Shown here in pieces: positions 30,802 to 40,558 of a stretch of 40,750 nucleotides of DNA. Made by a program: the position numbers and the translations under genes. The number at the start of each line of letters is the position of its first letter. Position 1 is the stretch's first letter. This DNA is from an uncultured Clostridia bacterium (GTDB lineage: Bacteria > Bacillota > Clostridia > TANB77 > CAG-508): assembly GCA_947596225.1 (NCBI GenBank), contig CANQEX010000007.1, forward strand, positions 1-40,750. Reading direction: 5' to 3'. The notes beneath the pieces are model-generated. The model made no database searches and was not told the DNA's origin. It worked only from the letters and a program-made list of their open reading frames with translations.

Positions 30802-31965
30802 ATGAGTGATTTACCAGAAATAAAATTAGAAAAAAAAATAGTAGATTCACAAAAAATTGAAAGTCAAATTTTAGAAGGAGAAGTAACAGAAGAAAAAGTA
30901 GAGAATTCTTTAAATTATGATTTATTATTACCAGAAGAAAAAGAAGCTATAGATGAATTTTGTAAAAAAGTTGATGTTACAGACACAGCTTCAATTATAC
31001 AATATGGAGCTTCTGCTCAAAACAAAATATCAAGTTTTTCAGATAGTGTACTTCAAAGTGTAAAAACAAAAAATACAGGAGAAGTAGGAGATTTATTGTC
31101 TAGTTTAGTTGTTCAAGTTAAAGATTTTGACACAAATATACCATCAACATTAAATCCAAAAGGTATTGCTGGTTTATTCTTTAATGCAAAAAAACAAATA
31201 GAAAAAATTATTGCAAAATATAGTAAAGTAGAAAATAATATTTCTAAAATTGAAAAACAACTAGAAACACATAAAATAAAAATGTTAAAAGATATTACTA
31301 TTTTTGATACTATGTATAATAAAAATTTGGAGTATTTTAAAGATATATCTTTATATATAATAGCTGGTGAAAAGAAGCTTGAAGAATTAAAAAATGTTAC
31401 TTTACCTGAATTACAAAAAGTTGCTGAAGAATCAGGAGAACAAACAGATATACAAAAAGTAAATGATATGATGAACATAATAAATAGGTTTGAAAAGAAA
31501 ATATATGATTTAAAAACAACAAGAATTATATCAATACAAATGGCTCCACAAATTAGATTAATTCAAAATAATGATAGTGAATTAGTTGAAAAAATTCAAA
31601 GTTCATTAATTAATACTATTCCATTATGGAAAAATCAAATTGTTATAGCTTTAGGAATTGCAAATTCTAAAAGTGCTTTAGAAACACAAAAAGCAGTTAC
31701 AGATACTACAAATGAAATGTTAAAGAAAAATAGTGAAATGCTAAAACAAGGAACAATTGAAATTGCAGAAGAATCTGAAAAAGCTATAGTAAATGTTGAA
31801 ACATTACAAAAAACAAATCAAGATATTATTGAAACATTAGATAAAGTACTTGAAATTCATGAAGCTGGTAGAGTAAAAAGAGCTGAGGCAGAAAATCAAT
31901 TATTAAGTATAGAAAAAGAATTAAAAGATAAGTTATTAGAAATAAAAGTAAATAGTGGAAAATAA
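30802..31965 (+). CDS. telA: TelA/KlaA family toxic-anion-resistance-like protein
   Basis: A 387-residue cytosolic, largely helical protein of the TelA family, named for tellurite resistance; the molecular function is not settled. Family features: DLLLPEEKEAIDEFCKKVDV, a helix-rich middle with ISKIEKQLETHKIKMLKDI and MYNKNLEYFKDISLYIIAGE, and the conserved MAPQIRLIQNNDSELVEKIQ followed by TIPLWKNQIVIALGI. The C-terminal region is a long coiled coil. AGGAGG precedes ATG. It is the last gene of the operon with XpaC and the two binding proteins. Its position points to an envelope-associated system rather than to simple metal detoxification. Confidence 0.9.
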   Translation: MSDLPEIKLEKKIVDSQKIESQILEGEVTEEKVENSLNYDLLLPEEKEAIDEFCKKVDVTDTASIIQYGASAQNKISSFSDSVLQSVKTKNTGEVGDLLSSLVVQVKDFDTNIPSTLNPKGIAGLFFNAKKQIEKIIAKYSKVENNISKIEKQLETHKIKMLKDITIFDTMYNKNLEYFKDISLYIIAGEKKLEELKNVTLPELQKVAEESGEQTDIQKVNDMMNIINRFEKKIYDLKTTRIISIQMAPQIRLIQNNDSELVEKIQSSLINTIPLWKNQIVIALGIANSKSALETQKAVTDTTNEMLKKNSEMLKQGTIEIAEESEKAIVNVETLQKTNQDIIETLDKVLEIHEAGRVKRAEAENQLLSIEKELKDKLLEIKVNSGK

Positions 31966-31969
31966 AGTT

Positions 31970-31994
31970 AAGGCGAGTTTTACTCGCCTTTTAA
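31970..31994. terminator. Terminator of the SBP/VWA-TelA operon
   Basis: AAGGCGAGT (31970-31978) pairs with ACTCGCCTT (31982-31990) over a 3-base loop, followed by TTAATA. It reaches the stop of the convergent small gene. Confidence 0.88.
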
Positions 31995-32158
31995 TATATA
32001 AATAATAAAACAAAAATTGGAAAAATAAGTGCAATCATAGAAAGAATAATAACAGTAATACCACCAACTTTATTTTCTTTTTCATTTATTTCAAAAATAC
32101 CATAATATAAACTTTTTATAAATGTATAAATTATAAAAATAATTGCTAAATATTTCAT
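31991..32158 (-). CDS. 55-residue two-helix membrane protein
   Basis: A short ORF reading MKYLAIIFIIYTFIKSLYYG, a polar loop (EINEKENKVGG) and a second helix (ITVIILSMIALIFPIFVLLF). It has two predicted membrane spans with the loop between. GGAGG lies 4 bases before ATG 32158. It sits 11 bases after the gerC stop and on the same strand, so it is the last gene of the ger operon. Function unknown. Small membrane proteins of two helices (GerD is not of this type) are sometimes linked to ger operons, for example the tiny gerAD-like genes; this remains a guess. Confidence 0.65.
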   Translation of the reverse strand: MKYLAIIFIIYTFIKSLYYGIFEINEKENKVGGITVIILSMIALIFPIFVLLFIY

Positions 32159-32169
32159 ATTACCTCCAA

Positions 32170-33309
32170 TTATTGTTTATTAAATAAATTACTAGAATTT
32201 ACTCTAGTATTAATATTTATATCATAATAAGAATCTTTAAAAATTTCATCCCAATGAATTTTTTCAAATTCTTCTTTTGTCAAATAATTACTTTGGCAAA
32301 TTCCTTTAAATCCAACAATATCTGAATTATATTCTTTAGTTATAGTATATACATATTTTTTGAAAATTTTTTCTAAATATTTGTTAGAAGTATTTTCTAC
32401 TTCTTTTATTTTTTCTTCATCAATATAATTAAAAACTGTGCCAGAACTACTAATAGAACCTTCTGGATATACATTAATAGTAATTAAAGGTGAACCATTT
32501 ATTATATCAACTGAAATATCAGTTTTTTTATATAAATTAATGTCTAAATCGATTTTTTCTCCATCTGAAAAAGGATTATTTAAAGTTATAGTTGCAGAAT
32601 TTAGTTTATTAACAGCAATTAAATGTGCTATATTACTTGATACATCTAAAGTGCCTATCATAGCATCAGCCTTAAAAACTGCAATTCCAGTAGTTTGAAT
32701 AGTATCATCCGAATTCATAGCATATATAGCAGTAGGTTCATAATAATCATTTTTTAAAGCTTGGTAAAATTCTCCGAAAGTTGATTTAATTGTATAACCA
32801 GTATATTCATAACTTGATGTTAAATAATCATAAAGTCTAGCAGAAAATATAGCTCCTGAATTTGAAATGTTTTCTAAAATATTATATGCTGTAGAAGAAC
32901 TAATAATTATATTACAGCTGTGTCTTAATTCTGTATTATTGCTAAGAGTATTTATATAAGTTTGAATACCTTGTTTAGCCAAATCTTCAGAAATAACAAT
33001 TGCTGAACAATGAGATAGATTTATTTCTTTGTTTAAATAATTATCTAAAATAGAAATACATTCATCAATAGTTTGACCTTCCACTGAATATAATTGATAT
33101 TCAGAAGATTGACTAGAACCAGAATTACCAGAAGAATCTTGAGTAGAATTAGAAGGTATTTGTACGCTTAGTTTTATTCCTGAATCACTTGTATCTAAAG
33201 CAATAGCAATTATAAAATAAAAATTATCTAATCCGCTAGAAGAAGAAAACCTTGTAAGAATGAATAATATTATTAAAAATAATGAAGTTATTAAAAGATG
33301 TTTCTTCAT
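32170..33309 (-). CDS. gerC: Ger(x)C family germination protein without lipobox
   Basis: A 379-residue C subunit of a spore germinant receptor. The family layout is clear: an N-terminal hydrophobic segment, a first domain (YFIIAIALDTSDSGIKLSVQ, LYSVEGQTIDECISILDNYL, SHCSAIVISEDLAKQGIQTY) and the C-terminal domain (FGEFYQALKNDYYEPTAIYA to NPFSDGEKIDLDINLYKK). GerC proteins are lipoproteins, but here the segment reads FILTRFSSSSGLDNFYF and has no Cys in place of the usual LxGCWD. It would have to stay attached by its N-terminal helix. GAAAGGA precedes ATG. It overlaps nothing; gerB ends 12 bases upstream. Confidence 0.92.
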   Translation of the reverse strand: MKKHLLITSLFLIILFILTRFSSSSGLDNFYFIIAIALDTSDSGIKLSVQIPSNSTQDSSGNSGSSQSSEYQLYSVEGQTIDECISILDNYLNKEINLSHCSAIVISEDLAKQGIQTYINTLSNNTELRHSCNIIISSSTAYNILENISNSGAIFSARLYDYLTSSYEYTGYTIKSTFGEFYQALKNDYYEPTAIYAMNSDDTIQTTGIAVFKADAMIGTLDVSSNIAHLIAVNKLNSATITLNNPFSDGEKIDLDINLYKKTDISVDIINGSPLITINVYPEGSISSSGTVFNYIDEEKIKEVENTSNKYLEKIFKKYVYTITKEYNSDIVGFKGICQSNYLTKEEFEKIHWDEIFKDSYYDININTRVNSSNLFNKQ

Positions 33310-33321
33310 AATAGTCCTTTC

Positions 33322-34410
33322 TTATTGTTTAGCTTTTTTAAAATTTGCTAATATTAATATAACTAAACTTATACCAAACATAAATCCTAAAACTAAATAT
33401 TTATAAAGAGTGCTTTCTATAAAATGTATTTGAGATACATTAATTGGAATTAATGTAAGACCTATTAGTATACTACATATAGGAAATGTTAACATTTTTT
33501 CATTTGAGATATTTGTTAATTTTTTTATAATTCTATTTATTAAAAAAACAACAAAACTTAAATATGAAAAAATAGAAAAAATCCATAAAAGTATAAATAA
33601 AGCATCAATTCTTTGTATAAAAGTTCCTAATTCTAATTGTCTTGAAAGTAAAAATAAAGAGTTTATAGGTTCACTGTTTGAGGTTGTATTAAATAAAGTC
33701 AACATAGAAATTACTGTAAGAAGCAATAGTATAAAAGAGATAATATATGAAATTATAGCTATTTTTTTATATCCAGTGGAATCCTTTAAAAGTGGTTTTA
33801 TAAAATAAAAATAAACAATAATATACATGCTGAAAGTATTGCTTAATCCTACAATAAAGTTTTGGTGGTAACTTTGTCCTAAAATAGGTGTTAAATTATT
33901 TATATCTAAATCACTCCATATAGTAAAAAATGCAACAATAACACTAATTATAGCAAATGGAGTAACAAAACAAATTGTTCTAATTATAGATTTAAATCCA
34001 ACAAAATTTACTATTAATATTCCTATAATAAAAAAGAAAAGTATATATATAATTGGAAAATCTGAAAAATATATTATGTGTAATACATTTGAAAAATCAA
34101 CAATTGTAATAAAAGAAACTATTAAAAATAATGCAATACTTATAATTCCAATTAAAGTTTTTAATATTTTTCCACCTAAAAATTCAGAAATATCTAATAT
34201 ATCTGAATTTTCAAATCTTTTTAGTAATTTTACAATTATTAGAGTAACAATAAAATCTATAATACCAATATATATAATATTTACTATAGCTCCACTTCCA
34301 ACAAGATCAATAATATAATAAGGAATATTTAAAATGAGTTTATTTATCATAATAATTATAATTAATGCAATAGCTTCATATTTACTTATTTGATAAAAAT
34401 TATTTTCCAT
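33322..34410 (-). CDS. gerB: GerB family spore germination permease
   Basis: A 362-residue polytopic protein with about 10 helices, the GerAB/endospore germination permease family of the amino acid-polyamine-organocation superfamily. It binds germinant (usually amino acids) in the inner spore membrane as part of the GerA-GerB-GerC receptor. It opens QISKYEAIALIIIIMINKLI and carries the family-like SDFPIIYILFFFIIGILIV and GYKKIAIISYIISFILLLLT regions. The ATG lies inside the last codons of gerA (GGAGG 5 bases before), so synthesis is coupled to gerA and would be affected by the gerA frameshift. Confidence 0.92.
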   Translation of the reverse strand: MENNFYQISKYEAIALIIIIMINKLILNIPYYIIDLVGSGAIVNIIYIGIIDFIVTLIIVKLLKRFENSDILDISEFLGGKILKTLIGIISIALFLIVSFITIVDFSNVLHIIYFSDFPIIYILFFFIIGILIVNFVGFKSIIRTICFVTPFAIISVIVAFFTIWSDLDINNLTPILGQSYHQNFIVGLSNTFSMYIIVYFYFIKPLLKDSTGYKKIAIISYIISFILLLLTVISMLTLFNTTSNSEPINSLFLLSRQLELGTFIQRIDALFILLWIFSIFSYLSFVVFLINRIIKKLTNISNEKMLTFPICSILIGLTLIPINVSQIHFIESTLYKYLVLGFMFGISLVILILANFKKAKQ

Positions 34411-36068
34411 TTTGCCTCCATTTCATGCTAATATGGCTTTGAGATTCAGGTTTTTGAGTGTTAAGATATTGATCTCTTCTTTCACGTTTCCAAACAGGTT
34501 GAATATATAAATTTTCATTTTTTGATAAATCAGTATATGGAATATACGGTGTAAAAAATGGAACCCCAAAAGATGTTTGATTTGATAATATAGCAAAATG
34601 TATAAAAAATCCTAAAGCAATTCCTAAAAAACCAGCAATGTATCCTAAAATAATATACATAAATCTGTACATTTGTACTACAAAACGTAATGAATTATCT
34701 GGAATTGTAAAAGAGCAAATACCAGAAAAAGCAACAATAATTATAAGAATAGGACTTACTAAATTTGCAGATACAGCAGCATCACCAAGTATTAAAGCAC
34801 CTATTATTCCGGATAGTTGTACTAAAAGAAGAAGGAACTCGAAGACTTGCTTCTTGTATTAATTCAAAAGATAATTCCATAATTATAATTTCAAAAAAAA
34901 TTGGAAAAGGAATAGCTTCTCTTGCTGCAATTATTGCATAAAGTAATTCTGATGGAAGTAATTCATAATGATACATTGTTATTGCAATATATAAACCAGG
35001 AATAAGTAATGCACAAGCAAGAGCAAATCCTCTTAAAAATCTTAAAAAGTTTGCATAATGATAATTTAAATTGTAATCTTCTGGTGAAGTTAGATAATCA
35101 ATTAGTACTGCAGGAAGTACTAGAGCAAAAGGACATCCATTTATTATAGCAACAACTCTTCCACCAAGAAGATAAGTACAAGCTCTATCAGAACGTTCTG
35201 TTGAAATTGTTTGAGGAAAAGCTGTATCAAAATCGTCCTTTATAAGAGGTTCTAATTGATTACATGATAATAGATAGTCTACATCCAAATTATTTATCCT
35301 ATATTTTGCTTCTGCAACCAGATCTTCATTTGTTAGATTTTTTACATAGCATATTGCAACTTTAGTTTTATTAATTTTTCCAACTTCAACTTCTTCAATA
35401 ATTAAATTCTCATTATTAATTATTTTTCTAAGCATTGAGGTATTTGTTCTTAAATTTTCAACAAAACCTTCATGAGAACCTTTAACAACAGATTCTGTTA
35501 CAGGTTTATCAACACTACGTCCTTTATATCCCTTTGTTTCTATACAAATTGCACAATCAAGTGTTTCTATGAAAAGTGCACAAAACCCTGCATTTACATT
35601 TGCTATTATTTTTTTGAATTCTTTTTGTTTATTCACACTATTTTGAGGAATAAGACTAGAATAAATAAAATTTTCTAAATTAAATCTTGTAAAAACTTTT
35701 TGGTTTTTGTTAGTAGGTTTAGTAGGATTTTCTCTCATTTTTATAGAATTTTTTAATAAAAGAGGTTGAAGTACAAAATCATTTATATTATCATCACTAA
35801 CCATTCCATCAATATATAATAAAAATGCAGGTATTTTTTTTGATTGTACAGATATTGTAAATTCTCTTAATTTTATATCGCTATTTATTAGCATGTTATA
35901 TTTAATTTTTAAAAACTCTTTATTATCTTCTAATTTTTTTGAAACAGTTTCATTTTCATCGTTATTAAAACTGTCTTCTTTTATATTATTTGCTGTATTT
36001 GGAAGTATAAATTCATATTCTGTTTTTTCTTCATATTTAAATATTTTATCAAATAATTGTTTTATCAC
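34400..36068 (-). pseudogene. gerA: GerA family germination protein, frameshifted
   Basis: The A subunit of a germinant receptor. GTG 36068 with AGGAG 9 bases upstream opens a good GerA frame: a cytosolic N-terminal domain of about 290 residues (FILYIDGMVSDDNINDFVLQ-type segments, TEDVQ-like GYKGRSVDKPVTESVVKGSH) and the membrane part (DYNLNYHYANFLRFLRGFAL, IAAREAIPFPIFFEIIIMEL, SFELIQEASLRVPS). At about 34811 an extra C occurs in CTATCCGGA where one C would give STTIGIIGALILGDAAVSAN. The frame fails soon after, while the next frame continues to the normal end (YIILGYIAGFLGIALGFFIH) at 34400. It is either a real mutation or a single-base error in a CC pair. Everything else is full length. Confidence 0.9.
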
Positions 36069-36219
36069 TTCTTTATTCTCCTAAAATTTGTAAGATAACA
36101 ATATTATTGTTTTTTTTATAAAAAATATACAAATTTTATAAATAAATTTAGTCATAAAATAAAATTACACTAATATAAATTAGTAAAAGATGTACATAGT
36201 TTATAGGGGGTAATTTTTT

Positions 36220-37698
36220 ATGGAAAATATGGAGATATATCAAGATATAGCTCAAAGGACAGAAGGGGATATTTATATAGGAGTTGTAGGACCAGTAAGA
36301 ACTGGAAAATCAACTTTTATAAAAAAATTTATGGAACTTTTAGTTTTGCCTAATATTGAGAATGAATATAAAAAAGAAAGGGCTGTTGATGAATTACCAC
36401 AAAGTGCTAGTGGAAGAACAATAATGACAACAGAACCAAAATTTATTCCAAATGAAGCAGTTGAAATAAACTTAAATGGTAATGTAAAATTAAAAACAAG
36501 ATTAGTAGATTGTGTAGGATATCTTGTAAATAATGCAATAGGATATTTAGAAGATGATATGCCTAGAATGGTTAAAACACCTTGGTCAGAAAATGAAATG
36601 CCATTTGAAACTGCTGCTGAACTTGGAACAAAAAAGGTTATAGTTGAGCACTCAACTGTAGGAATTATTATAACAACAGATGGAAGTATTACAGATATTC
36701 CTAGAGAAGAATATATTGAAGCTGAAGAAAGAGTTGTTAGAGAATTAAAAGAATTAAATAAACCTTTTATAATGCTTATGAACTGTCAAAATCCAAAAGA
36801 TAGTTATAGTATAAGTATGGCAAACACTTTATCTGAAAAATATGGAGCTACTGTTTTGCCTGTAAGTTGCTTAGATTTAAATTTAGATGATATAAATGAG
36901 ATTTTTTCAAAATTATTATATGAATTTATGATTGAGAGAGTAGAAGTTAGATTTCCACGTTGGATTGATGGCTTAGATTTAAATAATGAATTAAAAGTTT
37001 CTTTATTTGAAAGTGTAAAAAGAACATTTTCAGAAACAAGAAGATTAAAAGATATAAATGAGAATTATTTAAAATTAGAAGAATGTGATGAAATAAAGAA
37101 ATCAAATATTGAAGAAATAAATTTAGGAACTGGTATTGTTAAAGTTAATGTAGAATTAAATGATGCTTTATTTTATGATATGTTAACTAAAATTACTGGT
37201 GTTGAGATAAAAAATGAAGGCGAATTATTTTCTTGTATATCTTCATTTGCAAAAATAAAAAAAGATTATGATAAAATGGCTTATGCTATTCATCAAGTAA
37301 ATGAAAAGGGGTATGGAATTGTTACACCTGGAATTGATGATTTAATTTTAGATGAACCAGAAATAGTAAAACAAGGTTCAAAATATGGAGTAAAATTAAA
37401 AGCAAAAGCACCTTCTATTCATATGATTAGAATAAACACAGAAACTGAAGTTTCACCTATTGTAGGAAGTGAAAAACAATCAGAAGATTTAGTTAAATAT
37501 TTGCTTTCTGAATTTGAAAATGATCCGAAACAAATATGGGAATCAAATATATTTGGAAAAAGTTTACATGAACTTGTTAATGAAGGATTACAAAATAAAT
37601 TAGCTAGAATGCCAGAAGAGGCTCAAGGAAAGTTACAAGAAACTTTAGAAAGAATTGTTAACGAAGGTAGTGGTGGACTAATTTGTATAATTTTATAA
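36220..37698 (+). CDS. spoIVA: Stage IV sporulation protein A (spore coat ATPase)
   Basis: A 492-residue SpoIVA, the usual length. This cytoskeletal ATPase polymerises on the forespore outer membrane in the mother cell and forms the basement layer of the coat. The N-terminal GTPase-like domain shows Walker A GVVGPVRTGKSTFIKKFMEL, the ELPQSASGRTIMTTEPKFIP block and the Walker B-like VDCVGYLV. The C-terminal SpoVM-dependent targeting end is intact (NEGLQNKLARMPEEAQGKLQ, GGLICIIL). Such genes depend on mother-cell sigma-E; a weak candidate region lies at about 36150-36185 (GTCATAAA). It is divergent from gerA with 151 bases between. Confidence 0.97.
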   Translation: MENMEIYQDIAQRTEGDIYIGVVGPVRTGKSTFIKKFMELLVLPNIENEYKKERAVDELPQSASGRTIMTTEPKFIPNEAVEINLNGNVKLKTRLVDCVGYLVNNAIGYLEDDMPRMVKTPWSENEMPFETAAELGTKKVIVEHSTVGIIITTDGSITDIPREEYIEAEERVVRELKELNKPFIMLMNCQNPKDSYSISMANTLSEKYGATVLPVSCLDLNLDDINEIFSKLLYEFMIERVEVRFPRWIDGLDLNNELKVSLFESVKRTFSETRRLKDINENYLKLEECDEIKKSNIEEINLGTGIVKVNVELNDALFYDMLTKITGVEIKNEGELFSCISSFAKIKKDYDKMAYAIHQVNEKGYGIVTPGIDDLILDEPEIVKQGSKYGVKLKAKAPSIHMIRINTETEVSPIVGSEKQSEDLVKYLLSEFENDPKQIWESNIFGKSLHELVNEGLQNKLARMPEEAQGKLQETLERIVNEGSGGLICIIL

Positions 37699-37702
37699 AA
37701 AG

Positions 37703-37733
37703 AATCTCTGGATACATTATCCAGAGATTTTTA
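37703..37733. terminator. Bidirectional terminator after spoIVA
   Basis: A perfect 12-bp stem: AATCTCTGGATA (37703-37714) with TATCCAGAGATT (37718-37729), a 3-base loop and a T tract. It also reaches the stop of the convergent gene. Confidence 0.9.
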
Positions 37734-38651
37734 TAATGGATTAACTTCATAAATAATTTTAAAATAATCAAAATAATTTAGAGTATTTGAATTTAAGCAA
37801 TTTAAATAAGTATCTAATTGTCTTTTTGTTTTACAAGCTGAAATAATAGCAGGATTTAAATTCCTTTTTGATAGTAATTTAAAACTATAAGTAAATGCTT
37901 GAAAAATGTTAATTCCTTCATTTCTTAATAAAGTATAACTTTCAATAAATCTTGATTTTGAAGGATTTTTTATAAATTTATCAAATGGCAATATATATTT
38001 TCTATTAACAACATCTTTTAATGATTCATTTTCTTTGACAGTATTTTTTAATTCTGTTATTGTATATGGTAAATAAATTTTATTTAATTTTTCTGATATA
38101 ATTAATGAATCATTATCTTTTAAAGCATTTTCTATATTACTAATTTTATCTTGTGAAGATGATTGTATATTTAATTTGTTATAATCTTTTAAGATTTGTT
38201 TATTTAAAACTTCAATAATATCATTGTTTGTAATTACTAATTTGTTTGAAGGAGATTTTATAAGCAGATTAGTAGCTATAAATTTATCGAAATTACTATT
38301 ATCAATAGTTAATTTTTGTTCTAAAACTTTGAAATCTTGAGAAAGCAATTCAATTTCATCTTTTAATTTAGAAAATTCATCAATATAAAAATCTTGTGTT
38401 TGAGGAATTTCTAAGTTTGCTAAATAGTATATTTCTTTATTAATATTATTTACATATGAATGTAATTTCTCAATTTCTTGTATATTTTCAGATATATTTT
38501 TTAAATATGTTTCTGCAGATGATTTAATAGAAACATTATTAAAATTACTAATATTATCTGTAATAAGTTTTTTATTATGATTTTGTATAAATAATTGTGT
38601 TTCAAGATAATTATTAGTTTTGTCGAATTTTAATATAGGAATACTTATCAT
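37731..38651 (-). CDS. Coiled-coil protein of unknown function
   Basis: A 306-residue cytosolic protein that I do not recognise. It has no signal or membrane helix. Residues about 40-125 and 170-205 are rich in Lys, Glu, Asn and Leu with heptad-like spacing, probably coiled coil (NISENIQEIEKLHSYVNNIN, FSKLKDEIELLSQDFKVLEQ). The C-terminal 90 residues look like a compact helical domain (LPFDKFIKNPSKSRFIESYT, LLSKRNLNPAIISACKTKRQ). AGGAG lies 6 bases before ATG 38651. It converges on spoIVA, shares its terminator and stands alone. The neighbourhood suggests but does not show a sporulation role. Confidence 0.8.
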   Translation of the reverse strand: MISIPILKFDKTNNYLETQLFIQNHNKKLITDNISNFNNVSIKSSAETYLKNISENIQEIEKLHSYVNNINKEIYYLANLEIPQTQDFYIDEFSKLKDEIELLSQDFKVLEQKLTIDNSNFDKFIATNLLIKSPSNKLVITNNDIIEVLNKQILKDYNKLNIQSSSQDKISNIENALKDNDSLIISEKLNKIYLPYTITELKNTVKENESLKDVVNRKYILPFDKFIKNPSKSRFIESYTLLRNEGINIFQAFTYSFKLLSKRNLNPAIISACKTKRQLDTYLNCLNSNTLNYFDYFKIIYEVNPL

Positions 38652-38819
38652 TTTCTTCTCCTAAACCTAGTAAAATTATAAAAGTATTATAACATATACT
38701 TTTTTAAAATAACATTACAAAAATATTACAAATATACTTTTATTTATTTTTTCTTTGTGATAAAATATATAAGATTTAGAAAATAATTGAAAATGTCTAT
38801 ATATGAAAGGGTATACAAT

Positions 38820-40547
38820 ATGAACAAAAAGAAAAAAATTAGTAAAAAAATGATTATTATATTAGTAGTTATAATTTTAATAATTTTAGCAATATTTTTA
38901 AAACCTAAAAAAGAAGAAAAAACTAAAATTGAAAGTGAATTAATTGAAAAAAGAGATATTGCTACAAGTATTAGTGCAACTGGTGTAATAACAACAGATA
39001 CTACTCAAAATGTTGTTTCTAAACTTACTGGTTTTGAAATAGCTAGTGTTAATGTAAAAGAAGGTGATAAAGTATCTGTTGGTGATGTTATTTGCACATT
39101 TGACACTTCTACTATACAAGATAATCTAGCAACAGCTAAAAATTCTTTAAGTATTTCTCAAGCCCAGAGTAATATTGGAATTCAGGGAGCTACACGTAGT
39201 TTAAATGATGCAATATCAGGTAAAAATACACAAGTTTCTACTACACAGGCAGAAGTAGATTCAGCTCTTCAAAAATATCAAGATGCTCAGAATCAGTTAA
39301 ATAATGCTAAAAATGCTTTAGCTAGTCTTGAGCAACAATTAGCATCAATTCAAGGAACATATAATCAAAAATCTACAAGTTATAAACAAGTACAAACTCA
39401 ATATAATATGTTAGAAACTGCTTATAATTCTGCTTCAGATGTATATAAATCAAAACAAGCTTTAGAAGAAAATGCCAAAAATAAATATAATCAATATTCA
39501 AGTGGATTAGTACCACCGGAGGTAGAAAAAGAATATAAAGATGCACAAACAGCTTCTGCAGAAGCTCTAGCAAATATGAAAAATGCAGAAGGTCAATATT
39601 TTGCATATAAACCAACTTATGATAAAGAATTAAGTGAATTTACACCAATAAAAAATAGTTATGAAACTTTATCATCAAGTGTTGCAACTAGTAGAGGAAC
39701 AGTAAGTCAATTAGAAGCAACAGTGGGTACTTTGAAATCAACTTATGATAATTTAGTAAATGCACTTAATTCTACTGTTAGTACTTCAGATAGTACAATA
39801 GCAAGTATGCAAGATGCTTTAACTAATACAGAGTTAAGTGCAAGTTTAAATACTCAAACTCAAAATTCTCAAATAAAAGCACTTCAAGATCAAGTTAATG
39901 ATGGAATTTTAAAATCAACTGTAAATGGAACTGTTACTTCTGTTAATGCAAAACCTGGAGAACTTTATACAGGAAGTACAATAGCTGTAATTGATGGAGT
40001 AGAAGTATTTGTTATTGAGGCTGAAATAGATGAATATGATATTGCAGATGTTGAAGTTGGAATGAAAGTTTTAATAAAAACTGATGCAACTAGAGATGAA
40101 GAATTAGAAGGAAGAATTATATATACTGCGCCTAGTGCTACAACTTCAGTAGCTTCAATGATGGGAACAGCTACTACAACACCAGTTTCAACAGGTTCTG
40201 CAACTTATAAAGTAAAAATAGCGTTAGATGAACAAAATGAAAGATTGCGTTTAGGAATGAATGCAAGATTAAGTATAATAACAGATAGCAAAGAGGATGT
40301 TTGGTCAGTACCTAGTGATGCAATACATGAAAAAGAAGATGGTACAAAATATATTGAAATTTTAAAGAATGAGGAAACAGAAGAAAAGGAAGAATTACCT
40401 GTTACTACTGGAATTGAGGGAAGCTATTATATACAAATTATGTCAGATAAATTAAAAGATGGAATGAAAGTTGTATTACCAGTAGGAAATTCAACAGATT
40501 CAATAGAAGCTTTAATTGAAATGATGGGGCCTAATGCAGGTGTGTAG
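38820..40547 (+). CDS. HlyD/MacA-type membrane fusion adaptor
   Basis: A 575-residue adaptor of an ABC export system. An N-terminal anchor helix (about residues 11-28) is followed by a beta-barrel/lipoyl half ([40 protein letters not shown]), a very long coiled-coil hairpin of about 260 residues rich in Gln, Ala and Ser, the second lipoyl half ([20 protein letters not shown]) and barrel domains ([40 protein letters not shown]). In Gram-positive bacteria such proteins (YknX-like) work with MacB-type ABC transporters; the next gene is that ATPase. ATG 38820 is chosen, with GAAAGGG 8 bases before; TTG 38787 upstream has no site. Confidence 0.9.
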   Translation: MNKKKKISKKMIIILVVIILIILAIFLKPKKEEKTKIESELIEKRDIATSISATGVITTDTTQNVVSKLTGFEIASVNVKEGDKVSVGDVICTFDTSTIQDNLATAKNSLSISQAQSNIGIQGATRSLNDAISGKNTQVSTTQAEVDSALQKYQDAQNQLNNAKNALASLEQQLASIQGTYNQKSTSYKQVQTQYNMLETAYNSASDVYKSKQALEENAKNKYNQYSSGLVPPEVEKEYKDAQTASAEALANMKNAEGQYFAYKPTYDKELSEFTPIKNSYETLSSSVATSRGTVSQLEATVGTLKSTYDNLVNALNSTVSTSDSTIASMQDALTNTELSASLNTQTQNSQIKALQDQVNDGILKSTVNGTVTSVNAKPGELYTGSTIAVIDGVEVFVIEAEIDEYDIADVEVGMKVLIKTDATRDEELEGRIIYTAPSATTSVASMMGTATTTPVSTGSATYKVKIALDEQNERLRLGMNARLSIITDSKEDVWSVPSDAIHEKEDGTKYIEILKNEETEEKEELPVTTGIEGSYYIQIMSDKLKDGMKVVLPVGNSTDSIEALIEMMGPNAGV

Positions 40548-40558
40548 AAGGGATAAAA

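Noticed and set aside
36120..36185. Defined sigma-E and sigma-G promoters between spoIVA and gerA
   Set aside because: Only weak matches in very AT-rich sequence; not enough to annotate.
38787..38819. TTG start for the HlyD-like adaptor
   Set aside because: No ribosome site upstream, while GAAAGGG precedes ATG 38820.
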